Source: Lachnospiraceae bacterium
Lineage (GTDB): Bacteria > Bacillota > Clostridia > Lachnospirales > Lachnospiraceae
Reading direction: 5' to 3'
NCBI GenBank assembly: GCA_017518735.1
Contig: JAFWTY010000035.1
Coordinates: 1-52,652 of the forward strand
DNA length: 52,652 nt
Below are positions 16,718 through 26,213 of the stretch, one piece after another (position 1 is the stretch's first letter; every line of letters begins with the position of its first letter). The translations under genes and the position numbers were made by a program. The notes below the pieces were generated by a model that saw only the letters and a program-made list of their open reading frames with translations, was not told where the DNA came from and did no database searches.

Positions 16718-17674
16718 ATGGAACACTTTCTGGCAAAAATGGAAAGAAAATTCGGTAAATACGCAATCCGTAATTTGCCGTTATATTTAATCATCTGTTA
16801 TGCATTCGGGTATATCATGAATTATGTGAAACCCGAATGGATTTACGTGGTGAACTTAAACCCGCATGCGATTCTGCATGGCCAGGTATGGAGACTGATT
16901 TCCTGGATCCTGGTACCGGAAGATACGTCCCTGATTTTCATTATAATCGTCTTGTATTTCTATTATTCCATCGGTCGAACTCTTGAGAAAACGTGGGGCA
17001 GTTTCCTTTTTGATGTTTATTTCTTTACCGGCTTTATCATGACCATCCTCGGAGCATTCGGTCTCTATATCTATTTCCAGACTGCCGGAAAAGATTTCAT
17101 CACCGTTTTCGATACAATGAATACCATGTATAGCGGCACATGTCCCGCGTTATACGGCGGACACAAGGCTTATACGATGATAGCGAATTCGTTCAGTACG
17201 TATTATATCAATCTGTCCATTTTCCTGGCATTTGCCATTACCTATCCCGAGGTAAGAGTATATATCTTCTTCATCATTCCGGTGAAGGTAAAAGTTCTTG
17301 GTATTATTTATGTGGCGCTCCTCGGTGTTAATGTTGCCATGACATTTATCGGCGGAATCCGGACGCTCGGAACGGAACTCGGCATCATGCTTGGCGTTAT
17401 TACGCTTGTATCGGTCGGAACGTCGCTCTTAAATACGTTTTTGTTTTTCCTTTATTCCAAACGCGGCAGATACAAGTCGCCGAAGGAAATTAAGAGACAG
17501 CATGATTACAAGGTAAAAATCAAAGCAGCTGCCAGACAGACACACCATAAATGTGCTATTTGCGGACGGACGGAAGAGTCAAACCCGAATCTGGCTTTCC
17601 GTTACTGCTCCAAATGCAACGGTAATTACGAATACTGTTCCGAGCATTTATTTTCCCATCAGCATGTAAAGTAA
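16718..17674 (+). CDS. Rhomboid-like membrane protein with C-terminal zinc ribbon, probably non-proteolytic
   Basis: A 318-residue polytopic protein. Residues about 15-250 have around six hydrophobic helices and the rhomboid-like entry motif HGQVWRLISWILVPED followed by GRTLEKTWGSFLFDVYFFTG. The helix that normally carries the catalytic GxSG instead reads through NSFSTYYINLSIFLAFAIT, and no His partner motif is seen, so it is probably an inactive rhomboid-like (derlin-like) protein. A soluble C-terminus contains a cysteine/histidine cluster (CAICG...YCSKCNG...YCSEH), probably zinc-binding. It lies between metA and the SigA-like gene. Function unknown; membrane-protein binding or chaperoning is a guess. 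Confidence 0.65.
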   Translation: MEHFLAKMERKFGKYAIRNLPLYLIICYAFGYIMNYVKPEWIYVVNLNPHAILHGQVWRLISWILVPEDTSLIFIIIVLYFYYSIGRTLEKTWGSFLFDVYFFTGFIMTILGAFGLYIYFQTAGKDFITVFDTMNTMYSGTCPALYGGHKAYTMIANSFSTYYINLSIFLAFAITYPEVRVYIFFIIPVKVKVLGIIYVALLGVNVAMTFIGGIRTLGTELGIMLGVITLVSVGTSLLNTFLFFLYSKRGRYKSPKEIKRQHDYKVKIKAAARQTHHKCAICGRTEESNPNLAFRYCSKCNGNYEYCSEHLFSHQHVK

Positions 17675-17701
17675 AATTTGCTTTGAATTCGGAGATTACA
17701 T

Positions 17702-18448
17702 ATGAACGAAGAAGAAGTTTTCCGTGAGGAACTTGCAAAAATAAAAGAAATGATACAGTCCGGCGAAGGCGAACTTTCGAAGGAGACCGTGAAGGAAGTT
17801 TTTTCCAGAATGGATCTTGATGAAAGCCAGCTGGAAATGATTATGGAGTACTTAAAGGGAAAGCTGGACGGAGACGATGAGGAAGGTTCGGAAGAGAAGG
17901 AACTTGCTTCTGAAGACTCCAAGTATCTTTCCTTGTATCTGGAAGAGATCAGGGGGTTGAAAACCCTTACGGACGGCCAGAAGAGAGCCCTTTTCATGGC
18001 TGCCGTGAACGGAGAAAAACCTGCCAAAGAGGAACTGATGGAAGGCCTTCTTACCCAGGTTGTCGATATTGCAAAAATGTATGCCGGTCAGGGAGTTCCT
18101 ATGGAGGATCTGATCGGAGAAGGAAATGTAGCCCTTGCCGTTTCCATGGAGGTCATCGAGCAGGAAGATGATCCGAAAGAAGCGGAAGAGATGGTTGCAG
18201 CCATGATCATGAAGGCAATGGAAGAACTGGTGAATGAAGACAGTCTTTCCAAAGATGCTTTTGAAGAATGGGCCGAAAAGGCAAACGAAGTACTGGATAA
18301 AGCGGAAGAGATGTCCAAAGAACTCCTTCGTAAGGTGACGATTTCCGAACTTTGCAATGAGGCCGGTTTTACGGAAGAGTTTGTCAGGGAAGTCATCAAT
18401 GTAACCGGCGGAAAGATTGAATATTTGGATTTGGAGAACAATTCATGA
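17702..18448 (+). CDS. SigA-like protein lacking the promoter-recognition regions
   Basis: A 248-residue acidic protein that can be laid along the primary sigma factor. Residues about 25-62 resemble region 1.1 (LSKETVKEVF...LDESQLEMIMEYL). Residues about 73-145 resemble regions 1.2 and 2.1-2.2 (SLYLEEIRGLKTLTDGQK; DIAKMYAGQGVPMEDLIGEG, compare the sigma motif with DLIQEGN). The part that should bind and melt the -10 element (2.3-2.4) is replaced by an acidic helical stretch (about 155-205), then a region-3-like segment TISELCNEAGFTEEFVREV. Region 4 is absent. It could bind RNA polymerase without directing it. It overlaps the next gene by ATGA. The assignment is by eye. Confidence 0.6.
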   Translation: MNEEEVFREELAKIKEMIQSGEGELSKETVKEVFSRMDLDESQLEMIMEYLKGKLDGDDEEGSEEKELASEDSKYLSLYLEEIRGLKTLTDGQKRALFMAAVNGEKPAKEELMEGLLTQVVDIAKMYAGQGVPMEDLIGEGNVALAVSMEVIEQEDDPKEAEEMVAAMIMKAMEELVNEDSLSKDAFEEWAEKANEVLDKAEEMSKELLRKVTISELCNEAGFTEEFVREVINVTGGKIEYLDLENNS

Positions 18449-18891
18449 AAGATACCGTGGACCGCTCATTTAAATATGTGATGCAGGATACGGCGAAGTT
18501 CTATGTCGGCGGTCGTATGACCTATGAGGAAATGATTTCCTGGGATGATGTCCCGTTTAAGATCAAGGCCATAGTGAATAAAGAACTGATTCCGGCTGCC
18601 GGTCGGGACGACATTACGCTGGAAGATCACTTCCGCATGATCGATACAAATTCTTTTGTGTATCAGGTTTTCAAAACCCTGAAGACAAAGATTAAAGTGC
18701 ATGTGCCGGTCGTAAAAGAAGGAAAGAAGGGCAGAAGTGTGAAGTACGACTGCAAAATCCTTTCACCGGACGATTACATCAAACTCCTTCATGAAGAAAC
18801 GGAAGAGATGTTGGATGAAGAAGGAAAGATTATCAAGCCGGTTACGGAAGAAATATCCTTCTCCAAGCTTGCCGTAATGGTATTTCATTGA
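18445..18891 (+). CDS. Unknown protein translationally coupled to the SigA-like gene
   Basis: A 148-residue soluble protein with no signal peptide or membrane helix and no family I recognise. It is mixed alpha/beta in character, with segments MTYEEMISWDDVPFKIKAIV, RMIDTNSFVYQVFKTLKTKIKVHVP and an acidic helix LLHEETEEMLDEEG. It begins with an ATG overlapping the stop of the SigA-like gene (ATGA at 18445-18448), so the two proteins are probably made in fixed proportion and may interact. No terminator is visible before the next promoter. No function is assigned. Confidence 0.7.
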   Translation: MKDTVDRSFKYVMQDTAKFYVGGRMTYEEMISWDDVPFKIKAIVNKELIPAAGRDDITLEDHFRMIDTNSFVYQVFKTLKTKIKVHVPVVKEGKKGRSVKYDCKILSPDDYIKLLHEETEEMLDEEGKIIKPVTEEISFSKLAVMVFH

Positions 18892-18999
18892 TAATTCGGA
18901 ATGAAATTTCATCGCTTCGGGCATTGTGAATAAAAATCTGACTTTCAAAATGTGAATAATGACGAATCGCCATACGAAAAACAAATACACTTTTCGTTA

Positions 19000-19008
19000 T
19001 GATAAAAT
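19000..19008 (+). promoter_or_regulatory. Extended -10 promoter of the EAL/beta-solenoid gene
   Basis: TGATAAAAT: TAAAAT at 19003-19008 with TG at 19000-19001. No convincing -35 box is seen. It lies about 60 bases before the start codon. Confidence 0.5.
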
Positions 19009-19066
19009 AGGATTATCTGGGGGATTTTCGATTCGTCAAATGAAATAATAAAGGTGCTATTACCAC

Positions 19067-21928
19067 ATGGGGAACACAGAAAACGATAATGTAAATACGG
19101 CATCCGGCGAGATCGCGAGTTTAAGCGAACAAACGGAAAAGAAGCCGGAGAAAAACCAGAACAGTTATCTGAAACTGAGGTATTATTTAGTTATTGAGAA
19201 TGTATTGATTGCTCTTGCATTCAGTCTTTTTATTGTCTTTTATTTTAACTGTACCAGCCTTGGAACCGTTACGATTTGGGCATGGCTTTTCCTTGCTCTC
19301 GGTATCGGACTTCTTGTCTGCGGTCTGGTCATCTTTTTCAAAATCGTCAAAACCTTAAGTCGAAAAGATCTTCCTGTTTATCACAATTTCCTGGAAGATG
19401 AAAATGTCGATCCGGAAACGGGTCTGTATTACTATGATGTTTTTGCTTCCGAAGTGGAAGATGCGATGCAGATTTCTTTGATCAACTGCTACCTGGCATC
19501 CTTCCAGCTGGAAGGTTTTGAACACCTTCGTCACTTCGTAGGTTTCCAGAAGGCAACGGAGACTATGGCCGAGATCGGAGAAGTATTCCGTAACAACGGC
19601 GCTGAAATGATGGGCCACCGTGTAATCTGCGGCAGCCGTTCCAGTCATGAATTCATGCTCTTTATTTCGGAGTGTGACGACGTAAAGGAAGTACGCCAGT
19701 TCTTAAATAAGATCATGAACGAGATCAACGTGATTCTGCTTCGTCTTCCCACGGCAGAGACCTTCACGGCATATTGCGGTTTTGCCTGCTATGATACGCA
19801 TGCACGCACCTTTGATGAACTTGTAAAATATACCGGTTTTGCGGTTACCGAAGCCGGAATGTTCCATAAAGTCGAGCCTCACATCTTCTCACCGGATGCT
19901 TATAAGCGTCAGGAAAACGAGTACTTAAAGGACGACAAAATCCGTAAGATTCTCGATCACAATGAACTTCATTACAACTTCCAGCCAATCGTAAGTGCTA
20001 AGACCGGTAAGATTTTTGCATATGAAGCATTGATGCGCACGAAGAAGGAAATCGGTCTGGAACCGACGGACGTGCTGGAACTTGCTGCACGTCAGGATCG
20101 TCTGTATGAAGTGGAACATTATACCTTCTTCAACGTTATCAAGATCATGCAGGAGCATTCCGAAACGTTTGAAGACAGAAAACTGTTCTTGAACAGTATT
20201 CCCACGGTTATCATCAAAGAAGGCGAATTTGACGAACTGATTGACCAGTACGGCGATTTAATGAAGCACCTTGTAATAGAGATTACCGAGAACGGTATGC
20301 AGTCGGAAGAGTCCTGTAAAGCCGTTCACAAGTATATGAAAAAATCCGGTTGCGAACTTGCACTCGACGATTACGGAACCGGTTATTCCAATGTAACGAC
20401 GCTTTTGAATAACTCGCCGCATTATTTGAAACTGGATCATTCCATCATTATGGGTATCGATTCCGACTCGAAGAAGCAGCACCTGGTTTCCAACTACATC
20501 AATTTTGCAAACAATCATAACATGATGATTCTTGCGGAAGGTGTGGAAACCGCAGAAGAGTTACAGATGGTTATTCAGCTCGGCTGTCACTTGATTCAGG
20601 GCTTCTATACGGGCCGTCCCAATGCGGATATTCAGGACAGCATTGCCAAGTCCATTGAGGATGAAATTCTTGCCATCAACTTAAAACTTGCAAAACTTGC
20701 TGTGGAAAGCAAGGTTTACGAAGCTTCGAATTATGACAATATTTCCCTGATCGGACTTGCCCTGGATTATTATTCCCAGATTCATATCAAAGAATCCGCC
20801 GTTCGAATTGTGGGTGATAAGAACCGCGAAGTTTCCATGGAAATCCGAGTCGGCGATAACGTAAAGACGAATCTGTCGATTCGTGACGTGAAGATGAGAG
20901 GCCGTTCCAATCCGGTTATCTGGATCGGAGAAAACTCTCAGGTTATCCTCAATATTGAGGGAGACAACCATTTCTACTTTGAAGGAATTCGTGTTCCGAA
21001 GAGCGCAAAACTGATTATTCAGGGTAGCGGTAATCTGACGGTTCATGTAGATCATAATAACGGTATCGGTATCGGATGTGCACTTTCCGAACCTTACGGA
21101 AGCATCCTGTTTGAACAGGAAGGCACGATTCGTGTTGAGAGTAACTCGGATACGGCAATCGGTATCGGTGGTATTTTTGCAGATGAGAACAGTGAAATCA
21201 AGATGTCTTCCGGTTCGTTTGAGATTCTTGCAAACGGTTCGAAGAGTGTCGGAATCGGTTCCATGGAAGGCTATACCAAACTGATTCTGGATCGTTGCCG
21301 CATCAGTATTTATGCATCCGGTGCAGATACGGTCGGTATCGGATCGTTTGGCGGAAAAGTCGATATTTCCTCCATTGCGGATATTGAACTTGAAGTATCC
21401 GGAAGCAATGCAACCGGTATCGGATGTCTGTATGACAGAGATGGTTCAATCGCAATCAATGACGGTATGATTTCTCTTACCAACCATTGTATGAACGGTG
21501 TCGGAATCGGTTCCATGAACGGTAATCTGGATATCCAGTTGTACGGAGAAGAAGTTTTTGTTTATGCGGAAGGTTCGGAAGTCGGCGGTATCGGAAACTA
21601 CCGCGGAGCCGGAAATGTATATATCCGTAACGGAGCCATCTTAAAGGTAACCCTAATGGCTGCTCTGCCGATCGCACTCGGCGGTATCAAGGGTCGACTT
21701 GAGATTACGGGCGGTAACATTTACGCCGATCTGGAGGGCTGTCCTCAGCCGGTTAATACCTACGATACACCGGTATATCACAGGGTGATTTCCGACGAAG
21801 ACTTCTACTGTAAGAAGATTGAAACGGAGCAGGGTATTTATCAGTATGTGGCTAATTCCTCCAACCGTTTTGATGATCTCCACATTTACCTTCCGAAAGA
21901 ATGTAAGGAAATGAATTTACAGTTATAG
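19067..21928 (+). CDS. Membrane-bound EAL c-di-GMP phosphodiesterase fused to a C-terminal beta-solenoid
   Basis: A 953-residue protein. Two transmembrane helices (about residues 39-60 and 68-93) place the remainder in the cytoplasm. Residues about 110-285 form a degenerate GGDEF domain; the signature is replaced by RSSHEF, so no cyclase activity is expected. The EAL domain (about 298-545) keeps YEALMR, LFLNSIP, EITEN, DDYGTGYSN, LKLD, AEGVET and QGFYTGRP, so it is probably an active phosphodiesterase degrading c-di-GMP. Residues about 565-900 are short repeats with recurring GIGIG/VGIGS turns, suggestive of a right-handed beta-helix like carbohydrate-binding solenoids, oddly on the cytoplasmic side. 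No clear ribosome binding site. It is transcribed alone. Confidence 0.85.
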   Translation: MGNTENDNVNTASGEIASLSEQTEKKPEKNQNSYLKLRYYLVIENVLIALAFSLFIVFYFNCTSLGTVTIWAWLFLALGIGLLVCGLVIFFKIVKTLSRKDLPVYHNFLEDENVDPETGLYYYDVFASEVEDAMQISLINCYLASFQLEGFEHLRHFVGFQKATETMAEIGEVFRNNGAEMMGHRVICGSRSSHEFMLFISECDDVKEVRQFLNKIMNEINVILLRLPTAETFTAYCGFACYDTHARTFDELVKYTGFAVTEAGMFHKVEPHIFSPDAYKRQENEYLKDDKIRKILDHNELHYNFQPIVSAKTGKIFAYEALMRTKKEIGLEPTDVLELAARQDRLYEVEHYTFFNVIKIMQEHSETFEDRKLFLNSIPTVIIKEGEFDELIDQYGDLMKHLVIEITENGMQSEESCKAVHKYMKKSGCELALDDYGTGYSNVTTLLNNSPHYLKLDHSIIMGIDSDSKKQHLVSNYINFANNHNMMILAEGVETAEELQMVIQLGCHLIQGFYTGRPNADIQDSIAKSIEDEILAINLKLAKLAVESKVYEASNYDNISLIGLALDYYSQIHIKESAVRIVGDKNREVSMEIRVGDNVKTNLSIRDVKMRGRSNPVIWIGENSQVILNIEGDNHFYFEGIRVPKSAKLIIQGSGNLTVHVDHNNGIGIGCALSEPYGSILFEQEGTIRVESNSDTAIGIGGIFADENSEIKMSSGSFEILANGSKSVGIGSMEGYTKLILDRCRISIYASGADTVGIGSFGGKVDISSIADIELEVSGSNATGIGCLYDRDGSIAINDGMISLTNHCMNGVGIGSMNGNLDIQLYGEEVFVYAEGSEVGGIGNYRGAGNVYIRNGAILKVTLMAALPIALGGIKGRLEITGGNIYADLEGCPQPVNTYDTPVYHRVISDEDFYCKKIETEQGIYQYVANSSNRFDDLHIYLPKECKEMNLQL

Positions 21929-21937
21929 TGAAATTAC

Positions 21938-21970
21938 CGAGTAGGGCGGTTTTCCTCCCTACTCGATTTA
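21938..21970 (+). terminator. Terminator after the EAL/beta-solenoid gene
   Basis: CGAGTAGGG (21938-21946) pairs perfectly with CCCTACTCG (21957-21965) around a ten-base loop, followed by the weak T-tract ATTTAT. Confidence 0.75.
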
Positions 21971-21994
21971 TGCTTATACGAAAGGATGATTGGC

Positions 21995-24913
21995 ATGAAG
22001 GGTACGATTCCTGAAACATATGAAATCATAGAAGATCGTTTTTCCAAAGATTTAAATTCCGCAGTGATGCTGCTTCGTCACAAAAAGACCAAAGCCAGAG
22101 TGGCACTGATTTCCAATGACGATGACAACAAAGTATTCTATATCGGATTTCGTACTCCCGTGAATGATTCTACGGGTGTTCCGCATATTATCGAGCATTC
22201 CGTGCTCTGCGGATCCGATAAATTTCCGATTCATGATCCTTTCGTGGAACTTGCGAAAGGCTCTTTGAATACATTTTTGAATGCAATGACTTTCCCTGAC
22301 AAAACGGTTTATCCGGTTGCAAGTTGCAACGACAAGGATTTTCAGAACCTGATGCATGTCTATCTGGATGCGGTTTTTCATCCGAATATTTATAAGCATC
22401 GTGAGATTTTTGAACAGGAAGGCTGGCGTTACGAACTGGACAGCCCGGAAGGTGAACTTAAAATCAACGGTGTCGTTTATTCCGAAATGAAGGGTGTATT
22501 CTCTTCCGCGGAAGATGAAATGGAACGACAGATGATGAATTCCTTGTTCCCGGACGTGACGTACGGAAAAGAGTCCGGCGGAGATCCCGATGTGATTCCC
22601 AGTCTTACATACGAGCAGTTTCTTGAATTCCATCAAAAATACTATCATCCCACCAACAGCTATATTTATCTGTATGGCGATATGGATATGGGTGAGAAGC
22701 TTGATTTTATTGACAGAGAGTATTTATCCAACTACGACTGTCAGCCGGTAAATTCCGTAATTGAACTACAGAAATCATTCGATCAGACGATTGAGAAGAC
22801 AATTCAGTTACCGGTTACGGACGAAGAAGGAGAAGAGGACGGTACCTTTTTAACGTACAATGTGGTTATGGGAGAAAGTACCGACCGCGAATTGTATACA
22901 GCCATTAAAATTCTGGATTATGCCATCTGTTCGGCACCCGGTGCTCCCATAAAGAAAGCATTGATTGAAAAAGGAATCGGAAGTGACGTGTATTCCACCT
23001 ATGAGAACGGAATCCGTCAGCAGTATTTCTGTATCGTGGCAAGAGATACCAATCCGGATTGTAAGGAAGAATTTATTTCGACGATTAAAGAAGAACTTGA
23101 GAAAATCGTGAGAGAAGGTTTCCCGAAGAAGGCACTTCGTGCTGCTATTTCAAGAATGGAATTCCAGTATCGTGAGGCGGATTTCGGTTCCTATCCGAAA
23201 GGACTGGTATACGGTCTTCAGATGCTTGATTCCTGGCTTTATGATGATACAAAACCCTTCCTTCATGTGGAAGCGGATGAGACTTTCCGTATCTTAAAAG
23301 AAAAAGTGGAAACAGGTTATTATGAGGAACTGGTTTCGAAATACCTTTTGAATAACCCTCATTCCACGATTGTAGTCGGAGTACCGAAGGCCGGCTTAAG
23401 TCTTAAGAAGGAAGAGGCTTTAAAACAGAAACTGGCCGATTATAAGAACAGCTTGTCCGAAGAGGAAATCGCAAAGATTGTCCGGGACGGAGAGAGATTA
23501 AAGACATATCAGGAGACTCCGGATTCAAAAGAAGACTTAGACACTATTCCGTTGCTTTCCAGAGAAGACTTAAGAAAAACGATTCTGCCTTTGACATACC
23601 GAATCGGAGAAGCGGACGGATCGAAGATTCTGTATCATGATCTTTTTACAAGCGGAATAGCCTATATTACGGTACTTTTTGATTGTAAGAAACTTCCTTA
23701 CAAATTATATCCGTATTTTGCACTGCTCAAAAACTGCCTCGGTCTAATGGATACCGCAAATTATACCTATGGTGATTTATGCCATGAAATGGATTTATAT
23801 ACCGGCGCATTGTTCAGCGAACTGCCGCTTTATACACCGCTTGGAACCGACGACTGCAGACTCATGTATGAGATGAAAACCAAGGTGTTGTATGAAAACG
23901 TTGAAAAATCCTTTGATCTGATGAATGAAATCTTATTTACTACCAAGATTGAGGATGAGAAGAGACTTCATGAACTGATCAAGGAATTCCGTTCCAAAGC
24001 GGAAGCCGGTGTGGTAAGCGCAGGTCACAGTGTAGCCATCGGAAGAATGACATCCTATCACACGATGAAGGGTGTGTTAAACGAAATGATCGGTGGTATC
24101 GGTTATCTTCGTTTTCTTCAGGGTCTGGACGATCATTTTGAGGAGAAAAAAGAAGAACTGTTACGCTCCATGAAAGAAGCGGCATATTATGTACTTCGTC
24201 CCGAGAATATGATGCTGGATCTGACTTCTCCGAAGGAAGAGAATCTAGGTGTGGAAGAACTCTTTGTTAAGATGAAAGAAAAAGCGTTCAAGGTTGATGT
24301 GAAAGAAGTTAAGAACGAAGAGATCATTCCGGAGAAGAAAAACGAAGGCTTCATTACGCCCGGTGATGTTCAGTATGTTGCAAAGGGTGGTCATGTGGAT
24401 TTAAGCAAAAATCCGTTCAGCGGAGCAATCTATGTGTTGAAAACCATTCTTGCGTATGATTATTTATGGACACAGGTTCGTGTGAAAGGTGGCGCATACG
24501 GATGCATGAGTGCATTTACCAGAAACGGAACCGGTGGTTTCGTATCTTACCGTGATCCGAACTTAAAAGAAACACTGGATGTCTATGACCGTCTGCCGGA
24601 ATATGTTCGTACCTTTAATGCGGATGAAGATATCATGACCAAATACATCATCGGTACGTTATCGGATTTGGATGCACCTCTTTCTCCGTCCGCAACAGGC
24701 GCAAGAAGCATGAGAGCATACCTTCTCGGACTTACCGAAGAGATGCTGCAAAAAGAGCGTGATGAACTATTAAATGCGACAAAAGAGGATATTAACGCCC
24801 TGGCATCTTATATGGAGGAACTCTTGTCCGGAAACAATTACTGTGTTGTCGGATCCGAAGGAGAAATCAAGCGCAGTGAAGATGTTTTCCTTCATACGGA
24901 AAATCTGATTTAA
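21995..24913 (+). CDS. M16C-family zinc metalloprotease (presequence-protease/Cym1-like)
   Basis: A 972-residue inverzincin of the M16C subfamily, which degrades peptides within a closed chamber. The active site is HIIEH (inverted HxxEH) with the downstream glutamate in the region about 75 residues later. The four-domain layout typical of PreP/Cym1 fills the length, including the C-terminal half with VRVKGGAYGCMSAFTRNG, the substrate-binding Arg/Tyr motif. The start was moved to the ATG at 21995 since AAAGGA at 21981-21986 is well spaced for it; the in-frame ATG at 21986 lies within that site. No signal peptide, so cytoplasmic peptide turnover is inferred. Confidence 0.92.
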   Translation: MKGTIPETYEIIEDRFSKDLNSAVMLLRHKKTKARVALISNDDDNKVFYIGFRTPVNDSTGVPHIIEHSVLCGSDKFPIHDPFVELAKGSLNTFLNAMTFPDKTVYPVASCNDKDFQNLMHVYLDAVFHPNIYKHREIFEQEGWRYELDSPEGELKINGVVYSEMKGVFSSAEDEMERQMMNSLFPDVTYGKESGGDPDVIPSLTYEQFLEFHQKYYHPTNSYIYLYGDMDMGEKLDFIDREYLSNYDCQPVNSVIELQKSFDQTIEKTIQLPVTDEEGEEDGTFLTYNVVMGESTDRELYTAIKILDYAICSAPGAPIKKALIEKGIGSDVYSTYENGIRQQYFCIVARDTNPDCKEEFISTIKEELEKIVREGFPKKALRAAISRMEFQYREADFGSYPKGLVYGLQMLDSWLYDDTKPFLHVEADETFRILKEKVETGYYEELVSKYLLNNPHSTIVVGVPKAGLSLKKEEALKQKLADYKNSLSEEEIAKIVRDGERLKTYQETPDSKEDLDTIPLLSREDLRKTILPLTYRIGEADGSKILYHDLFTSGIAYITVLFDCKKLPYKLYPYFALLKNCLGLMDTANYTYGDLCHEMDLYTGALFSELPLYTPLGTDDCRLMYEMKTKVLYENVEKSFDLMNEILFTTKIEDEKRLHELIKEFRSKAEAGVVSAGHSVAIGRMTSYHTMKGVLNEMIGGIGYLRFLQGLDDHFEEKKEELLRSMKEAAYYVLRPENMMLDLTSPKEENLGVEELFVKMKEKAFKVDVKEVKNEEIIPEKKNEGFITPGDVQYVAKGGHVDLSKNPFSGAIYVLKTILAYDYLWTQVRVKGGAYGCMSAFTRNGTGGFVSYRDPNLKETLDVYDRLPEYVRTFNADEDIMTKYIIGTLSDLDAPLSPSATGARSMRAYLLGLTEEMLQKERDELLNATKEDINALASYMEELLSGNNYCVVGSEGEIKRSEDVFLHTENLI

Positions 24914-25019
24914 TAGTTTTTGAAAAAGAATCCATAAAAATCCTTCCTTGTATTCGTATCTATTTCAGAAGCGTACAAAAACGCAGAGAGGAATGAACGA
25001 TAAAAGGGAGGAATTTCTT

Positions 25020-26168
25020 ATGATAAAGAAGAATTTGAAAAAATCAGCAGCGGTTGCAGCAGTGATTCTGGCAGTTGTACTTTCCATGACAGGATGTACG
25101 AGCACTACAGCGAACGTAAAGAAAACGGCGGCACCGTCTTATTTAAGTGGAATAACAGGTGCTACTGCGGACGCGGAACCTGCAGAATATGATGATTACT
25201 ATTATGGAGATGCCGGATATGATATCGACTACGAAGAAAACTATGCGGATTACGCATTGGAAGAAGGCGTTGTAGATGACACCGGTACCATTCTTGATGT
25301 CGGAAATACGGACAGCAGAAAACTGATCCGTACCGTGGATCTGGAAGTCGAAACCAAAGAATACGAAAACTTAATGAAGAGTATTCAGGATAAAATCGTG
25401 GAACTCGGCGGTTATATCGAGAACGAATACTCCTACAACGGTAGTACAACGCAGGGAAAATCCGCAACACGTTACTCGAACATGATCATTCGTATTCCGG
25501 ATAACAAACTCGATGAATTCGTATCGGTTATGGGCGATATTTCCAACGTGGTTTCCAAACGTTCCACCGCTTCGGATGTGACCTTACAATACACCGATCT
25601 GGAAAGCAAAAGAGATATGTACCGTGCGGAACTCGAAAGTTTAAATGCACTTTTGGAGAAGGCGGACACCATCGAAGACATCTATTATTTAACCGAGAGA
25701 ATTACCGAAGTTCGTTATAACATTGAAAGCATGGAGCGTCAGCTTCGTCTTTACGACAATCAGGTAGACTATGCAACCATCAACTTAAATGTATCGGAAG
25801 TTCAGGTTCTCACACCTCAGGTAATCGAAGAGAAGACTACAAAAGAAGAGATCAAAGAAGGTTGGGCAGCATCCTGGGAAAACATTAAAAACGGCTTTGT
25901 AAACTTTGGTAAGAATTTTGTAATCAATTCTCCGTATCTGATTCGTGCCCTTGCATTCCTTGCAATCGGCTTTGCGGTAGTTCGTATTACCATTGCAATC
26001 ATTGTACATAATGTTAGAAAGAAAAGAGCATTGAGAGCTGCCAAAGCAGGTATTGCACAGGCTGTAGCACCGAAAACTGAAAATCAGGAAGTACCTGTTC
26101 AGAGTGAAAAAGAGCAGGGGGAAGTTATGACCAAAGAAGTGCCTGAGAAGCAGGAAGGAACAAACTAA
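25020..26168 (+). CDS. DUF4349 lipoprotein with C-terminal membrane helix
   Basis: A 382-residue protein. The start at 25020 is set by GGGAGGA at 25006-25012 and gives a clean lipoprotein signal peptide, with lipobox LSMTGC, so the mature protein is lipid-anchored at the Cys. An acidic Tyr/Asp-rich stretch follows, then the DUF4349 core (RKLIRTVDLEVETKEYENLM; RYSNMIIRIPDNKLDEFV), a coiled coil (LESKRDMYRAELESLNALLEKA) and a C-terminal transmembrane helix with a basic tail. DUF4349 proteins are widespread in Gram-positives, with no settled function. The era promoter starts immediately after its stop. Confidence 0.88.
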   Translation: MIKKNLKKSAAVAAVILAVVLSMTGCTSTTANVKKTAAPSYLSGITGATADAEPAEYDDYYYGDAGYDIDYEENYADYALEEGVVDDTGTILDVGNTDSRKLIRTVDLEVETKEYENLMKSIQDKIVELGGYIENEYSYNGSTTQGKSATRYSNMIIRIPDNKLDEFVSVMGDISNVVSKRSTASDVTLQYTDLESKRDMYRAELESLNALLEKADTIEDIYYLTERITEVRYNIESMERQLRLYDNQVDYATINLNVSEVQVLTPQVIEEKTTKEEIKEGWAASWENIKNGFVNFGKNFVINSPYLIRALAFLAIGFAVVRITIAIIVHNVRKKRALRAAKAGIAQAVAPKTENQEVPVQSEKEQGEVMTKEVPEKQEGTN

Positions 26169-26197
26169 TTGCCCGTATATTTATAATCTAGTATAAT
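26169..26197 (+). promoter_or_regulatory. SigA promoter of the era-recO-yfhO-CPBP operon
   Basis: TTGCCC at 26169-26174, a 17-base spacer and TATAAT at 26192-26197. The -35 box directly follows the stop codon of the DUF4349 gene. Confidence 0.75.
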
Positions 26198-26213
26198 AAT
26201 AGCGGATATAACC

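Noticed and set aside
24948..25019. 24-codon N-terminal extension of the DUF4349 protein
   Set aside because: The lipoprotein signal peptide begins at 25020 behind a strong ribosome binding site, so the extension would destroy it.
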